Below, one piece after another: positions 1 to 7,740 of a DNA stretch of 33,090 nucleotides (the first letter of the stretch is position 1; each line of letters opens with the position of its first letter). Origin of the DNA: Pseudoalteromonas sp. S2755 (lineage in GTDB: Bacteria > Pseudomonadota > Gammaproteobacteria > Enterobacterales > Alteromonadaceae); NCBI RefSeq assembly GCF_005886535.1, contig NZ_PNDS01000036.1:1-33090 (forward strand), in the 5' to 3' direction. The notes beneath the pieces are model-generated. The model worked only from the letters and a program-made list of their open reading frames with translations, was not told the origin of the DNA and did no database searches. The translations under genes and the position numbers were made by a program.

Positions 1-2
1 TA

Positions 3-89
3 ACGCAGTTAGCGTCAGATTGGCTCCTTCAAATTGAGCAAGTATTAAGACTAATTGGTATCAACCTTAAATGGCTCATAAGAAAGTAA
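3..89 (+). CDS. Possible C-terminal end of a gene running in from the left edge (unidentified)
   Basis: One frame stays open from the left edge to a TAA at 87-89 and reads as a plausible amphipathic tail (ending ...[14 protein letters not shown]). It would overlap the start of the DUF2256 gene by 19 bases. I do not recognise the family. Only 28 codons are visible, so this could be chance. A second frame also stays open to a TGA near base 35. Confidence 0.25.
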   Translation, partial: TQLASDWLLQIEQVLRLIGINLKWLIRK

Positions 90-232
90 ACCTACCGTAT
101 AAAATATGCCCTATTTGCAGACGCCCCTTTTATTGGCGGAAAAAATGGCAAAGAGACTGGGAAAACGTTAAATACTGCTCAAAGCGCTGTGCTTCTGAAC
201 GCCACCCAAATATAGGGCATAACAATACTTAG
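71..232 (+). CDS. DUF2256 family small zinc-ribbon protein
   Basis: This is a 53-aa protein starting at ATG 71. Two cysteine pairs are visible: C13-x2-C16 in [10 protein letters not shown] and C36-x3-C40 in [10 protein letters not shown]. They are separated by an aromatic and basic stretch ([17 protein letters not shown]). The length, the CPxCxRPFxWRKKW signature and the second Cys pair match the DUF2256 family. The pattern implies one bound zinc ion. The biochemical role of the family is unknown; in other proteobacteria it often lies beside photolyase/cryptochrome genes, which cannot be tested here because the left neighbour is cut off. Confidence 0.8.
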   Translation: MAHKKVNLPYKICPICRRPFYWRKKWQRDWENVKYCSKRCASERHPNIGHNNT

Positions 233-273
233 TCTAGAATAAAGCTTTGTAATTTTTGCAAAATACAGAACAA

Positions 274-294
274 TTGACATTGATAATCACTCTC
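274..294 (+). promoter_or_regulatory. Fur box overlapping a -35-like TTGACA, siderophore receptor promoter
   Basis: Bases 276-294 (GACATTGATAATCACTCTC) match the 19-bp Fur consensus GATAATGATAATCATTATC at 15 of 19 positions, with an intact GATAATCA core. A TTGACA at 274-279 overlaps it, so Fur-Fe2+ binding would block RNA polymerase. The site is 45 bases upstream of the receptor start, as expected for an iron-repressed siderophore receptor. No strong -10 is evident; a weak CAATAT lies at 300-305. Confidence 0.65.
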
Positions 295-338
295 ATCTGC
301 AATATCATTTGTGCAAACTTAGATCACAGGGATTAATC

Positions 339-2501
339 ATGCGCTCATTTAAATACAAATATCCAACCCTTATTGCCAGTGTTGCATTGGCGTTGTCTTG
401 CTCCGCAATTGCACAAGAGCAAACCAAACAAAATAAAGACGACATTGAAATCATCGAAGTTAGTCCAAGAGGCCTGATTTCTTACGTTAGTGCTACTGCG
501 TCAAAAACAGCGATTCCTATCGTCAAAACGCCAGTTTCAGTTTCGGTATTAACCGCACAACGTATTTCTGATTTAGGTGCAGAAACGCTACAAGACGCGA
601 TTGGATATGTTGCGGGCGTTTATAATGGGCCGTATGGTGTTGATACTCGAGGCGACTGGTCTAAAATTCGTGGCGTCGACCCCTTGCTCTATGTTGACGG
701 CCTGCAAAAATTGTTTGGCAATTACAACAATACCCGTACTAACCCTTATGCACTTGAAAGCGTAGAGATCTTAAAAGGTCCTTCATCAGTACTTTACGGC
801 CAAGGGTCTACAGGTGGTATCGTCAACGCAGTCTCAAAATTGCCAAAAGCAGACACTGAAGGTGAGATCTGGGCACAACTAGGCAACTACGACCGTAAGC
901 AACTAGCACTTGATTACAACACCACATTTGGTGAGCAGCAAGAGTATCAAGCACGTGCTGTTGCCATGTATCGAGACAGCGGCACGCAGACCGATTATGT
1001 TGATGACAACACCCTGATGCTTGCACCAAGCTTTAGCTGGCTTGCTTCAGATGAAACTAAAATTACCTTACTTGCCAACCTTCAAAGAAATGAATCAGGC
1101 TCTTCAACGCAATTCTTCCCGCATGAAGGCACTATTCTACCTGCACAATATGGCCAAATTCCCAGTGAACGTTTCGTCAGCGAGCCTGGCTGGGATAAAT
1201 ATGATACTGAGCAACAAGCGATCACCGCTATCGTTGAGCACAGCTTTGATTTAGACACACATATTAAGTTCTCCGGTCGCTACAGCGATAGTTCATCCGA
1301 GTACCGTACCATTTATTCTTGGCCACCAAAATTTGAAGCCGACAAACGCACTGTTAAGCGTATCGCCAGCCTCACCGATTCAAGTGCACGTAGTGTGACG
1401 ATGGATCTTCAATTCCATAAATATTTGGAACTAGATACGGTGAGATTAACTATGGTTTCGGGTGTTGATTACCAAGATGCGGATACGGATTCTGATCGCG
1501 GCCGCGGCGTTGCTGCACCACTAGACTTATATAACCCAGTCTATGGACAAAGCACTGAGTTACCAACAGCGGTTGTCGATAACCCAGAAAATACGCTAAA
1601 TAACAAGCAGCTTGGTGCTTATGCGCAAGTTACTGCGGAAGTAAACAGCTGGGTACTCAATGCGGCACTTCGCTATGATGACGTTTCAAATCAGGTGCAA
1701 ACGGTAGGTGCAATCAAAAATAGTCAGAATGCCACAACAGGTAGGATCGGTGTGCTTTACCAGTTTGAGAATGGCATAGCACCCTATGCTAGCTATTCTG
1801 AATCATTTAAGGCCGTATTTGGACAAAAACCACAAGGTGGCGCATATAAACCGCTTGAGGGCGAGCAAGTTGAACTTGGCTTGAAATATCAGCCAACGGG
1901 TACTGAACACCTTATCACTGCTTCTATATTTGAAATTAAAGACAAAAATCAAATACGAAAAGTTTCCCCTGAGTTTGAAGTACAAGACGGTGAAATTGCA
2001 GTAAAAGGATTAGAGCTTGAAGCCCAGCTTGAATGGCAGCACCTTGATATCTATGCCGCTTACTCTTATTTAGATACGAAACAAAACGTTTCTCCGCTAT
2101 CGTCCACAGAACTCTATGCAGCACAAGACTTGGTTACATTAATCACAGATGATGCTCAGCTCTCAGCAACACCTAAACACTTAGCTTCAATTTGGGCGAC
2201 GTACCGCGCGGACGAATGGCTTCCTGGACTTAAGTTTGGAGCCGGTATCAGACATGTGGGAGAAACCTACGATGGCAGTCGTACAGTTGAACTAAACGGT
2301 CAAACACTACATCAGCAATTAGTGACCGACAATTTTACGCTTATTGATATGATGATTGGCTATGACATTGAACAATATCAATTCAGTTTGCAAGTCGATA
2401 ATGTCAGCGATAAAACGGTTATCACCAGCTGTCTGTACCGCGGAGACTGTTTTTACGGACAGCGCAGAACCATCAGCGCCAACGTAAAATACAAGTTTTA
2501 A
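339..2501 (+). CDS. TonB-dependent siderophore receptor (FhuA/FpvA-type)
   Basis: This outer-membrane receptor for a ferric siderophore is 720 aa from ATG 339, which has an AGGGA ribosome site about 7 bases upstream. An upstream TTG at 309 is in frame but would put a non-signal extension in front of a clean signal peptide (basic MRSFKYKYP, hydrophobic core, cleavage near AIAQ-EQ). A TonB box-like DIEIIEVSPRG follows. The plug domain has the usual ETLQDAIGYVAGV, IRGV and GPSSVLYGQGSTGGIVN motifs. The 22-strand barrel ends with an aromatic terminus (...ANVKYKF), and the late CLYRGDCFYG segment is typical of hydroxamate/catecholate siderophore receptors (TIGR01783 class). The exact ligand cannot be read from sequence. 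A Fur-box match upstream supports iron regulation. Confidence 0.9.
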   Translation: MRSFKYKYPTLIASVALALSCSAIAQEQTKQNKDDIEIIEVSPRGLISYVSATASKTAIPIVKTPVSVSVLTAQRISDLGAETLQDAIGYVAGVYNGPYGVDTRGDWSKIRGVDPLLYVDGLQKLFGNYNNTRTNPYALESVEILKGPSSVLYGQGSTGGIVNAVSKLPKADTEGEIWAQLGNYDRKQLALDYNTTFGEQQEYQARAVAMYRDSGTQTDYVDDNTLMLAPSFSWLASDETKITLLANLQRNESGSSTQFFPHEGTILPAQYGQIPSERFVSEPGWDKYDTEQQAITAIVEHSFDLDTHIKFSGRYSDSSSEYRTIYSWPPKFEADKRTVKRIASLTDSSARSVTMDLQFHKYLELDTVRLTMVSGVDYQDADTDSDRGRGVAAPLDLYNPVYGQSTELPTAVVDNPENTLNNKQLGAYAQVTAEVNSWVLNAALRYDDVSNQVQTVGAIKNSQNATTGRIGVLYQFENGIAPYASYSESFKAVFGQKPQGGAYKPLEGEQVELGLKYQPTGTEHLITASIFEIKDKNQIRKVSPEFEVQDGEIAVKGLELEAQLEWQHLDIYAAYSYLDTKQNVSPLSSTELYAAQDLVTLITDDAQLSATPKHLASIWATYRADEWLPGLKFGAGIRHVGETYDGSRTVELNGQTLHQQLVTDNFTLIDMMIGYDIEQYQFSLQVDNVSDKTVITSCLYRGDCFYGQRRTISANVKYKF

Positions 2502-2522
2502 CGATTAAATTATAAGAACTAA

Positions 2523-2559
2523 ATCGCCCTAGAACCGAGACCATTGGTAATAGGGCGAT
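2523..2559. terminator. Bidirectional hairpin between convergent genes
   Basis: ATCGCCCTA (2523-2531) is perfectly complementary to TAGGGCGAT (2551-2559), a 9-bp GC-containing stem. Its loop contains a small ACCATTGGT palindrome. It lies between the 3' ends of the receptor and the convergent beta-barrel gene, where a shared terminator is expected. There is no long T-run on either side. Confidence 0.55.
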
Positions 2560-2562
2560 GGC

Positions 2563-3066
2563 TTAAAACTGATAGCTAAAAACTAACCTGCCATCAGCAC
2601 GATCAACGTTATGTCTATCACTTTCACCATAACCTGCAACCAATTTAACCCGCCAACCTGGTTGATTGATACTGGTAAAATAGTAGCTATAACTTACACC
2701 GATACCATTTGTTGTTTCACTATCAAAGAGATCGATAAGCGGCTCGAAAATATCACATACAGTGCCCTCTTCTTTACATACTGGGCCTGCATCTCTCGCC
2801 CCTAATGCACCAAGCACCACACCTAATGCATGTTTGTTGTTTTCGGATACCGCTTTTTCATAACCTACAGAAAACCCATCATCTAAACCAATAAGGTAAT
2901 TTCCATACCACCGACTATGACTATCTGCTTGTGGAAGAGAAAGTTCGATTTGACCAAAAAATGGATAGCCAGTACCAGCAGAAAAATCGACCGAATTGGC
3001 AACACTTGCGGTGCTAATTAGCAAAGCAGAAATACCAAAAGTGGTCTTTATCAACGAAGAGAACAT
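2563..3066 (-). CDS. Small outer-membrane beta-barrel protein, function unknown
   Basis: The product is 167 aa with start ATG at 3066, chosen because AAGGAAA lies 7-8 bases upstream and a signal peptide (MFSSLIKTTFGISALLISTASVANS) begins there; an upstream in-frame methionine adds 28 unlikely residues. The mature part alternates polar and aromatic residues in strand-like segments (FSAGTGYPFFGQIELSL, WRVKLVAGYGES) and ends in phenylalanine (RLVFSYQF), a typical outer-membrane insertion signal. A Cys pair in GPVCKEEGTVCDIF may form a loop disulfide. I do not recognise a named family. Confidence 0.65.
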   Translation of the reverse strand: MFSSLIKTTFGISALLISTASVANSVDFSAGTGYPFFGQIELSLPQADSHSRWYGNYLIGLDDGFSVGYEKAVSENNKHALGVVLGALGARDAGPVCKEEGTVCDIFEPLIDLFDSETTNGIGVSYSYYFTSINQPGWRVKLVAGYGESDRHNVDRADGRLVFSYQF

Positions 3067-3129
3067 TAAATTTTCCTTATATAACTTTCGCACAAAACTA
3101 GCAGTAATCGTTCCCAAATAGAATACGTT

Positions 3130-3147
3130 AAGTGTAAAGAAGTGTAA
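3130..3147 (-). promoter_or_regulatory. Direct repeat TTACACTT x2 at 10-bp spacing upstream of the beta-barrel gene
   Basis: On the minus strand, TTACACTT occurs twice with starts 10 bp apart (plus-strand AAGTGTAA at 3130-3137 and 3140-3147), 64-81 bases upstream of the barrel gene start. Tandem half-sites one helical turn apart are how response regulators commonly bind. No specific regulator is identified. Confidence 0.3.
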
Positions 3148-3153
3148 CACCTA

Positions 3154-4164
3154 TCACATCAACAAATTAGTGAGTTCTGCTATTAGCTCATCCACATCGG
3201 CGCGGCTCACTCCCATATGCGTCACAAATCGCATGCCTTGATACCCAGGAGTGATATTAATGCCCTTTGCCTTTAATTGCTTTGCTATCGCAAAAAGATC
3301 AATGCTAGCTTCCACTTCAGCGAAGATAATATTTGTTTGTACTACGTGCTTACATGGCTTGAACCCTGGCAGTTGCTCAAGTTTTTCAGCTAAATATTGC
3401 GCGTTTTGATGATCTTCCTCAAGACGCTCTACATTGTGTTGCAAAGCATAAAGACCAGCCGCCGCGAGCATGCCCGCCTGACGCATACCGCCACCAAGCA
3501 TTTTTCTAAGCCTTCTCGCCTTTTCTATCAATGCTTTATCACCAAGCAATAACGAGCCAATCGGCGCGCCAAGCCCTTTAGATAAGCAGATGGTAAATGA
3601 ATCAAAATGCTTTACGATTTCTGTGATATCAACCTTTAACGAGACTGCAGCGTTGTAGACCCTTGCACCGTCAAGGTGAAGCTTTAAGCCTCGCTCATCA
3701 CACAGCGCTCTGGCTTGTGCGATATATTCTAGACTTAATACTTTACCACCAATGGTGTTTTCTAAACTAAGCAACTTAGTTTTCGCAAAATGAAAATCGT
3801 CAGGTTTAATCGCTTGCTTAATTCTTTCTAAGCAAATACTGCCATCGGCCTCGTTTTCCAATGGTTGCGGCTGAATAGAGCCAAGCACAGCGGCGCCACC
3901 CGCCTCAAATTTATAATTATGCGCCTGTTGGCCGCATAGATATTCATCCCCTCTTTCACAATGACTCATCAGTGCAAGCAGGTTTGCTTGCGTGCCTGAG
4001 CTGGTAAACAGCGCTGCCTCAAAACCATGACGCTCAGCCGCAAACTGTTCAAGTGCATTCACTGTCGGATCATCACCATAAACGTCGTCACCTAACGGCG
4101 CGTCAAACATGCTTTGTTTCATGGCGGGGGTCGGTTGCGTAACCGTATCAGATCTAAAATCCAT
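3154..4164 (-). CDS. ltaE: Low-specificity L-threonine aldolase
   Basis: This PLP enzyme cleaves L-threonine and L-allo-threonine to glycine and acetaldehyde in the cytosol. The product is 336 aa from ATG 4164 (AAGGA upstream; the family-typical start MDFRSDTVTQPT), against about 333 aa for E. coli LtaE. Family landmarks are the N-terminal RSDTVTQPTPAM, the GDDVYGDDPTVNALE segment, the SSGTQANLLA cofactor region, HLDGARVYNAA with the cofactor-contacting Asp165, and the Schiff-base lysine K196 in ICLSKGLGAPIGS. All key residues are present. It is followed on the same strand, after an 87-base gap, by the barrel gene, and preceded by a terminator of the phosphodiesterase gene, so it probably has its own promoter. 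Confidence 0.95.
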   Translation of the reverse strand: MDFRSDTVTQPTPAMKQSMFDAPLGDDVYGDDPTVNALEQFAAERHGFEAALFTSSGTQANLLALMSHCERGDEYLCGQQAHNYKFEAGGAAVLGSIQPQPLENEADGSICLERIKQAIKPDDFHFAKTKLLSLENTIGGKVLSLEYIAQARALCDERGLKLHLDGARVYNAAVSLKVDITEIVKHFDSFTICLSKGLGAPIGSLLLGDKALIEKARRLRKMLGGGMRQAGMLAAAGLYALQHNVERLEEDHQNAQYLAEKLEQLPGFKPCKHVVQTNIIFAEVEASIDLFAIAKQLKAKGINITPGYQGMRFVTHMGVSRADVDELIAELTNLLM

Positions 4165-4235
4165 CAATCTTATCCTTGTCAAAAGAGGAGCGCACAGCAT
4201 AACTGAAAAACGCGCATTGAAGTATAAAACAAGAT

Positions 4236-4260
4236 GAAAAAGGGAGTTGTTCACTCCCTT
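4236..4260 (-). terminator. Rho-independent terminator of the phosphodiesterase gene
   Basis: Read on the minus strand, an 8-bp perfect stem AAGGGAGT / ACTCCCTT (4253-4260 with 4240-4247, 5-nt loop) is followed by a T-run. It lies 25 bases past the stop codon. A further 6-bp hairpin (TTGCAG/CTGCAA, 4276-4293) straddles the stop codon itself. Confidence 0.8.
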
Positions 4261-4284
4261 CAAGATCCGTTACTTTTGCAGTGT

Positions 4285-6033
4285 TTACTGCAACCCGGGC
4301 CAAGTGCCATTATCAATGGCTTTAGGATAACCCGCATCCACTTTGTCAAAAGTAATGCTATATCTTAGATAGCGACCGTCAGCTAAGAAGAAATAGGCAC
4401 GCGTGTCGTTCCACTTTAATGCTGCACTTATCTTTGTCGCATAGGCACCAAGTCCCGGCCAAGTATTTTCGTTGATAGCTTTGGGATACCCACTGTCCAC
4501 TCGGTCATCTCCCAAGTCATAGCGTAAGTATTGACCATCATTTAGGAAGAAGTACACCTTATCGGACGTCCAACGAAGGGTTGCGGTTATTTTATTTGCG
4601 TAGGCGGCAAGTCCCGGCCAAGTATTGTTATCAATTGTTTTTGGATAACCTGCTCGTACCTTATCGCTCTGTACGTCATAGCTCAGGTATTGACCATCCG
4701 ATAGGAAGTAGTACACCGTATCACTGTCTTTATAAAAACTCGCACGAATTTGTTCTGCATAATCGCCAAGTCCCGGCCAGTTGCCATTGGTTACCGATAC
4801 CGGATAACCATCATCCGTTTTATCAAGCACAGTATTGTAACGCCAGTAGCGCGCATCTTCAGAGAAAAAGTAGCTTTTAGTATTGTGCCACTGATGCGCC
4901 GCACTGAGTTTCAGCTCAGTAACTCGATAACCAACATGCACACCCTGTTGCTCAAAGCTATAGTTATTGATGCCAGATACGGGCTGCGGATCTTGCCACT
5001 GGGCAACACCCGCAGGCAAAGTTTCAATCAGTTGATTATTTCGATAAACACGTGTTTGCGCATTCGCACCATTTAGCCACGTAAATAGTTTATTGGCATA
5101 ATTGAGTTTACGAATTCCTAAATCACCGTACATCGACGTGCTTTCAAAACCCGCTTGCACATTTGTTTCAATGCCCATGTAAGATAAAATCGTCGGTACA
5201 ATCGCTGTTTGTGCTGGATAGCCATATAAACCAGAGAAGTCGGTATTAGCAGGATTAACATCTTTTGAGCTAAATTCTTTATTCAACACTTTGTTGGTGG
5301 CGATAAAGATGGTTTTTTCCGGCTCAGTTTGCTCACCATGATGACAACCAACAACCGGTGTACGGCCATGATCGGTCGTGACCATCACCAACCAGTTCTC
5401 ACCGTTTTGCTCTCTTGCTTCAACCGCGTCGAGCAGTTTACCCAGTCGCTTGTCTGCATCTTCTACCGATTTATTGTAGGCAGAACCAAAGCATAAGCTG
5501 TGGCCCACAGCGTCCGGTTCATCTAAATGTAAAAAGACAAAATCTGGTGAGCCGCTGTTTAAGGTAGCCAGCGCTTTATTTAAATTATCATCATCGCTGC
5601 CTCCCTCCGATCTCCTGTCCATCAAGGCAACATCATCACTGAAGAATTGCGTATGAATAGGTCCCCAAGTGCTAAAACTTGAGATATCGGCGTTCGCATC
5701 ATGTTCTGCGATGTAACGATAAAGGCTGGGATAGGCTTTGTTTGCTAGGCCTGAGTCGTTGCTCGGCACTTGATGCTTATTCACCCAAACCCCAGTTAAA
5801 ATTGTCGCCCAACCTGGGCCACTTTTGGTTTTTTGCTGTGTTTGTGTTTTTGCGATCCCGCCAGTGTAAGCTTGAGTTAGATATAGGCGATCAAAGTTCG
5901 GTGTATTATTGGCACCAATTTTTTCGTATTGCAGGCCATCGATACCAATGAGTAATACTTTGTTTTCAAATGCATCTGCACTTGCGGTAAATGAAAGTGC
6001 AAGTAATGCACTGCTAAGCACGGGTAATTTCAT
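4285..6033 (-). CDS. Secreted type I phosphodiesterase/nucleotide pyrophosphatase-like enzyme with C-terminal hemopexin-type propeller
   Basis: The product is 582 aa from ATG 6033 (AAAGGAAAG ribosome site; signal peptide MKLPVLSSALLALSFTASADA). Residues 24-310 are an alkaline-phosphatase-superfamily (PF01663-like) domain: metal ligand D32 in LLIGIDGL, probable nucleophile S71 (or T69) in KTKSGPGWATILTG, D174 and H178 in LDEPDAVGH, D221-H222 in TTDHGR, and the HHGEQTE segment at 231-237. Substrate is uncertain: a nucleotide, phosphodiester or other phosphate ester. Residues about 386-582 are four hemopexin-like repeats of 53 aa (YFFSDGQYLRYD ... GYPK.I..NTWPGL); four units would close a four-bladed propeller, probably for binding a protein, glycan or metal. 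The protein stops one residue after the last WPGL. The leader carries a start-occluding inverted repeat. It may be downstream of the sugar-porter operon, but a 114-base gap separates them. Confidence 0.85.
   Translation of the reverse strand: MKLPVLSSALLALSFTASADAFENKVLLIGIDGLQYEKIGANNTPNFDRLYLTQAYTGGIAKTQTQQKTKSGPGWATILTGVWVNKHQVPSNDSGLANKAYPSLYRYIAEHDANADISSFSTWGPIHTQFFSDDVALMDRRSEGGSDDDNLNKALATLNSGSPDFVFLHLDEPDAVGHSLCFGSAYNKSVEDADKRLGKLLDAVEAREQNGENWLVMVTTDHGRTPVVGCHHGEQTEPEKTIFIATNKVLNKEFSSKDVNPANTDFSGLYGYPAQTAIVPTILSYMGIETNVQAGFESTSMYGDLGIRKLNYANKLFTWLNGANAQTRVYRNNQLIETLPAGVAQWQDPQPVSGINNYSFEQQGVHVGYRVTELKLSAAHQWHNTKSYFFSEDARYWRYNTVLDKTDDGYPVSVTNGNWPGLGDYAEQIRASFYKDSDTVYYFLSDGQYLSYDVQSDKVRAGYPKTIDNNTWPGLAAYANKITATLRWTSDKVYFFLNDGQYLRYDLGDDRVDSGYPKAINENTWPGLGAYATKISAALKWNDTRAYFFLADGRYLRYSITFDKVDAGYPKAIDNGTWPGLQ
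4292..4778 (-). repeat. 159-bp in-frame tandem repeat (four units) encoding the hemopexin blades
   Basis: The segment reading (A)CCCGGCC on the plus strand recurs at 4292, 4451, 4610 and 4769, exactly 159 bp (53 codons) apart. It encodes the WPGL motif at the end of each blade. DNA similarity is high between the middle units, suggesting recent duplication within the gene. Confidence 0.85.
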
Positions 6034-6081
6034 TATCTTTCCTTTAAATGTGAATTTCTGGACTAGTCCAAGAAAGATAAT
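6032..6081 (-). promoter_or_regulatory. Leader inverted repeat that can hide the ribosome site and start codon of the phosphodiesterase gene
   Basis: In the minus-strand mRNA, ATTATCTTTC (from 6072-6081) is perfectly complementary to GAAAGATAAT (from 6032-6041). The second arm contains part of the Shine-Dalgarno sequence and the AT of the start codon. Between the arms sits a perfect 12-base palindrome TGGACTAGTCCA (6059-6070). Folding would occlude initiation. It could be an RNA switch, or the palindrome could be an operator. Confidence 0.5.
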
Positions 6082-6147
6082 AAATCCCAAACATGAAAAA
6101 TCGTTTACAAAAAAATTACATGAAAAAATATTTTATCGCGGGTTTTG

Positions 6148-7734
6148 CTAACCTGCTCTTGCTTCCAAACTTTCGCTTAGCTGCTCCAAGCTCTTACCTT
6201 TGGTTTCTTCCACAAACAAAAATACCAGCGCAAACGAAAGCAATGAAAACAGGCTGTACAATAAAAAGGTGGTGCTTGCCCCTAAATATTCAAGCTCCCA
6301 CGGAAACACCAATTGTACGGTAAAACTGGCGGCATTATTAATCACACCGACAACGGAAATCGCAACGGCTCGAATTGCATTTGGAAATATCTCCGAAAAC
6401 ATTACCCACATGACTGGCCCCAGCGACATCGCAAACGACGCAACAAAAAGAGAAATCCCAAGCAAAACCAGTTTTGCTGGCATATTAATGCTGTGTGCGA
6501 AAATCACTGACTTGTATTGCCGATACTCGTCTGCAGTTAAACGCTGCTTTATCGCGTCATTAAATGCAACGTCGGAGGTGAAAGTCTGGCCTAATATTGG
6601 CGCTAATGCATGCGCAGGAAAATCGGCTACTTCTGTCTTAATTTCAGCAATATGCGCTGTATTTAGCTGATAACTTGCTTGCTTAAAGCCCCAGCTACAC
6701 AGCGCCATACTAAAGCAAATGCCCGTTAATCCAATAAGTAACAGCGGCCGCCGTCCGAGCTTATCTATGGTCAGTAGCGCAACGATGGTAAAAACCACAT
6801 TGATCAGACCAATCCAAATCGCTTGCATGAATGCAGCATCAGTACCAATACCGCTTTGCTCAAAAATGGTCGGGGCATAAAAAAACACCACATTAATCCC
6901 GGTGACTTGCTGCGCGATGGCAAGCACAACCCCTACCATCAAAGGGACACGAAGTCGCTTACTAAACAAACTGCCCATTTTGCGCGCAAGCGACAAACTA
7001 CTCAGTTGCAGTTTAGGTAACGCCGCTTGAATAGCATCAAGTTGCTGTTGTGCATTGTTGCTACCAAATAATCGCGTTAATGTGCGTTTAGCCTCTAGCT
7101 GCTGATCCTTCATCAATAACCACCGAGGGCTTCGTGGCAATAACAGTAACAACAAAATCCACGCCAGTGCTGGCAGCGCCTCAACACCAAGCATCCAACG
7201 CCATGTTTGAGTATCTATTTGCCAACCAGACACCCACATTGCTTCGCTATGACTGAGCTGAAGTAAGAAATAGTTAGTGAAATAGGAGATAAATAGGCCA
7301 ACGACGATATTGAGCTGATTAACCGATACTAAACGCCCGCGCTGATCCGCTAAGCTGATCTCAGCAATATACATGGGCGCCACCATCAAAGAACAAAATG
7401 CCATTCCACCAATGAAACGCGCAATCACCAATGCTTCAAACGAAGTTGCGAAAGCCGAGCCAATCGCGGAGACAAAATACAAACACGCGGTCATCAGCAA
7501 TGTTTGCTTACGGCCAATAGCGTCTGCCACCGGTCCTGCAATAAGTGTTGCGACCAACCCTCCTAAGGTAGGTGCACTCACGACTATCCCTTGCTGCCAT
7601 GGGGTGAGCTGAAAGGCCTCACTGATAAAGCCAATTGCACCCGAAATCACCGACGCATCAAAGCCAAAAATAAACCCGCCTAACGACACAATTAAGGTGT
7701 ACTTTAATGCATTGGATATCGACAGGCTGGTCAT
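6148..7734 (-). CDS. Sugar porter family MFS transporter
   Basis: This inner-membrane sugar symporter is 528 aa with 12 predicted membrane helices. Signatures of the SP family (PF00083/TIGR00879) are GPVADAIGRKQ in the first cytoplasmic loop, PRSPRWLLM after helix 6, QQVTGINVVFFYAP in helix 7, DKLGRRPLLL in the second half, and a C-terminal VEETKGKSLE. A long periplasmic loop (about residues 365-425) replaces the usual short loop between helices 9 and 10, as seen in other marine SP proteins. The gene starts 7 bases after the LacI stop codon with only a weak ribosome site, implying co-transcription and probably translational coupling. Context (GH1, LacI, GH3) suggests glucose or short beta-glucosides as cargo; this is inference. 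Confidence 0.9.
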   Translation of the reverse strand: MTSLSISNALKYTLIVSLGGFIFGFDASVISGAIGFISEAFQLTPWQQGIVVSAPTLGGLVATLIAGPVADAIGRKQTLLMTACLYFVSAIGSAFATSFEALVIARFIGGMAFCSLMVAPMYIAEISLADQRGRLVSVNQLNIVVGLFISYFTNYFLLQLSHSEAMWVSGWQIDTQTWRWMLGVEALPALAWILLLLLLPRSPRWLLMKDQQLEAKRTLTRLFGSNNAQQQLDAIQAALPKLQLSSLSLARKMGSLFSKRLRVPLMVGVVLAIAQQVTGINVVFFYAPTIFEQSGIGTDAAFMQAIWIGLINVVFTIVALLTIDKLGRRPLLLIGLTGICFSMALCSWGFKQASYQLNTAHIAEIKTEVADFPAHALAPILGQTFTSDVAFNDAIKQRLTADEYRQYKSVIFAHSINMPAKLVLLGISLFVASFAMSLGPVMWVMFSEIFPNAIRAVAISVVGVINNAASFTVQLVFPWELEYLGASTTFLLYSLFSLLSFALVFLFVEETKGKSLEQLSESLEARAG

Positions 7735-7740
7735 CGCTTA

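Noticed and set aside
309..338. TTG start extending the siderophore receptor by ten residues
   Set aside because: The downstream ATG at 339 has a ribosome site and begins a clean signal peptide; the extension would disrupt it.
4292..4778. Regularly spaced repeats as a CRISPR array
   Set aside because: The 159-bp period is in frame within a coding region and encodes hemopexin blades; the unit is far too long for CRISPR.
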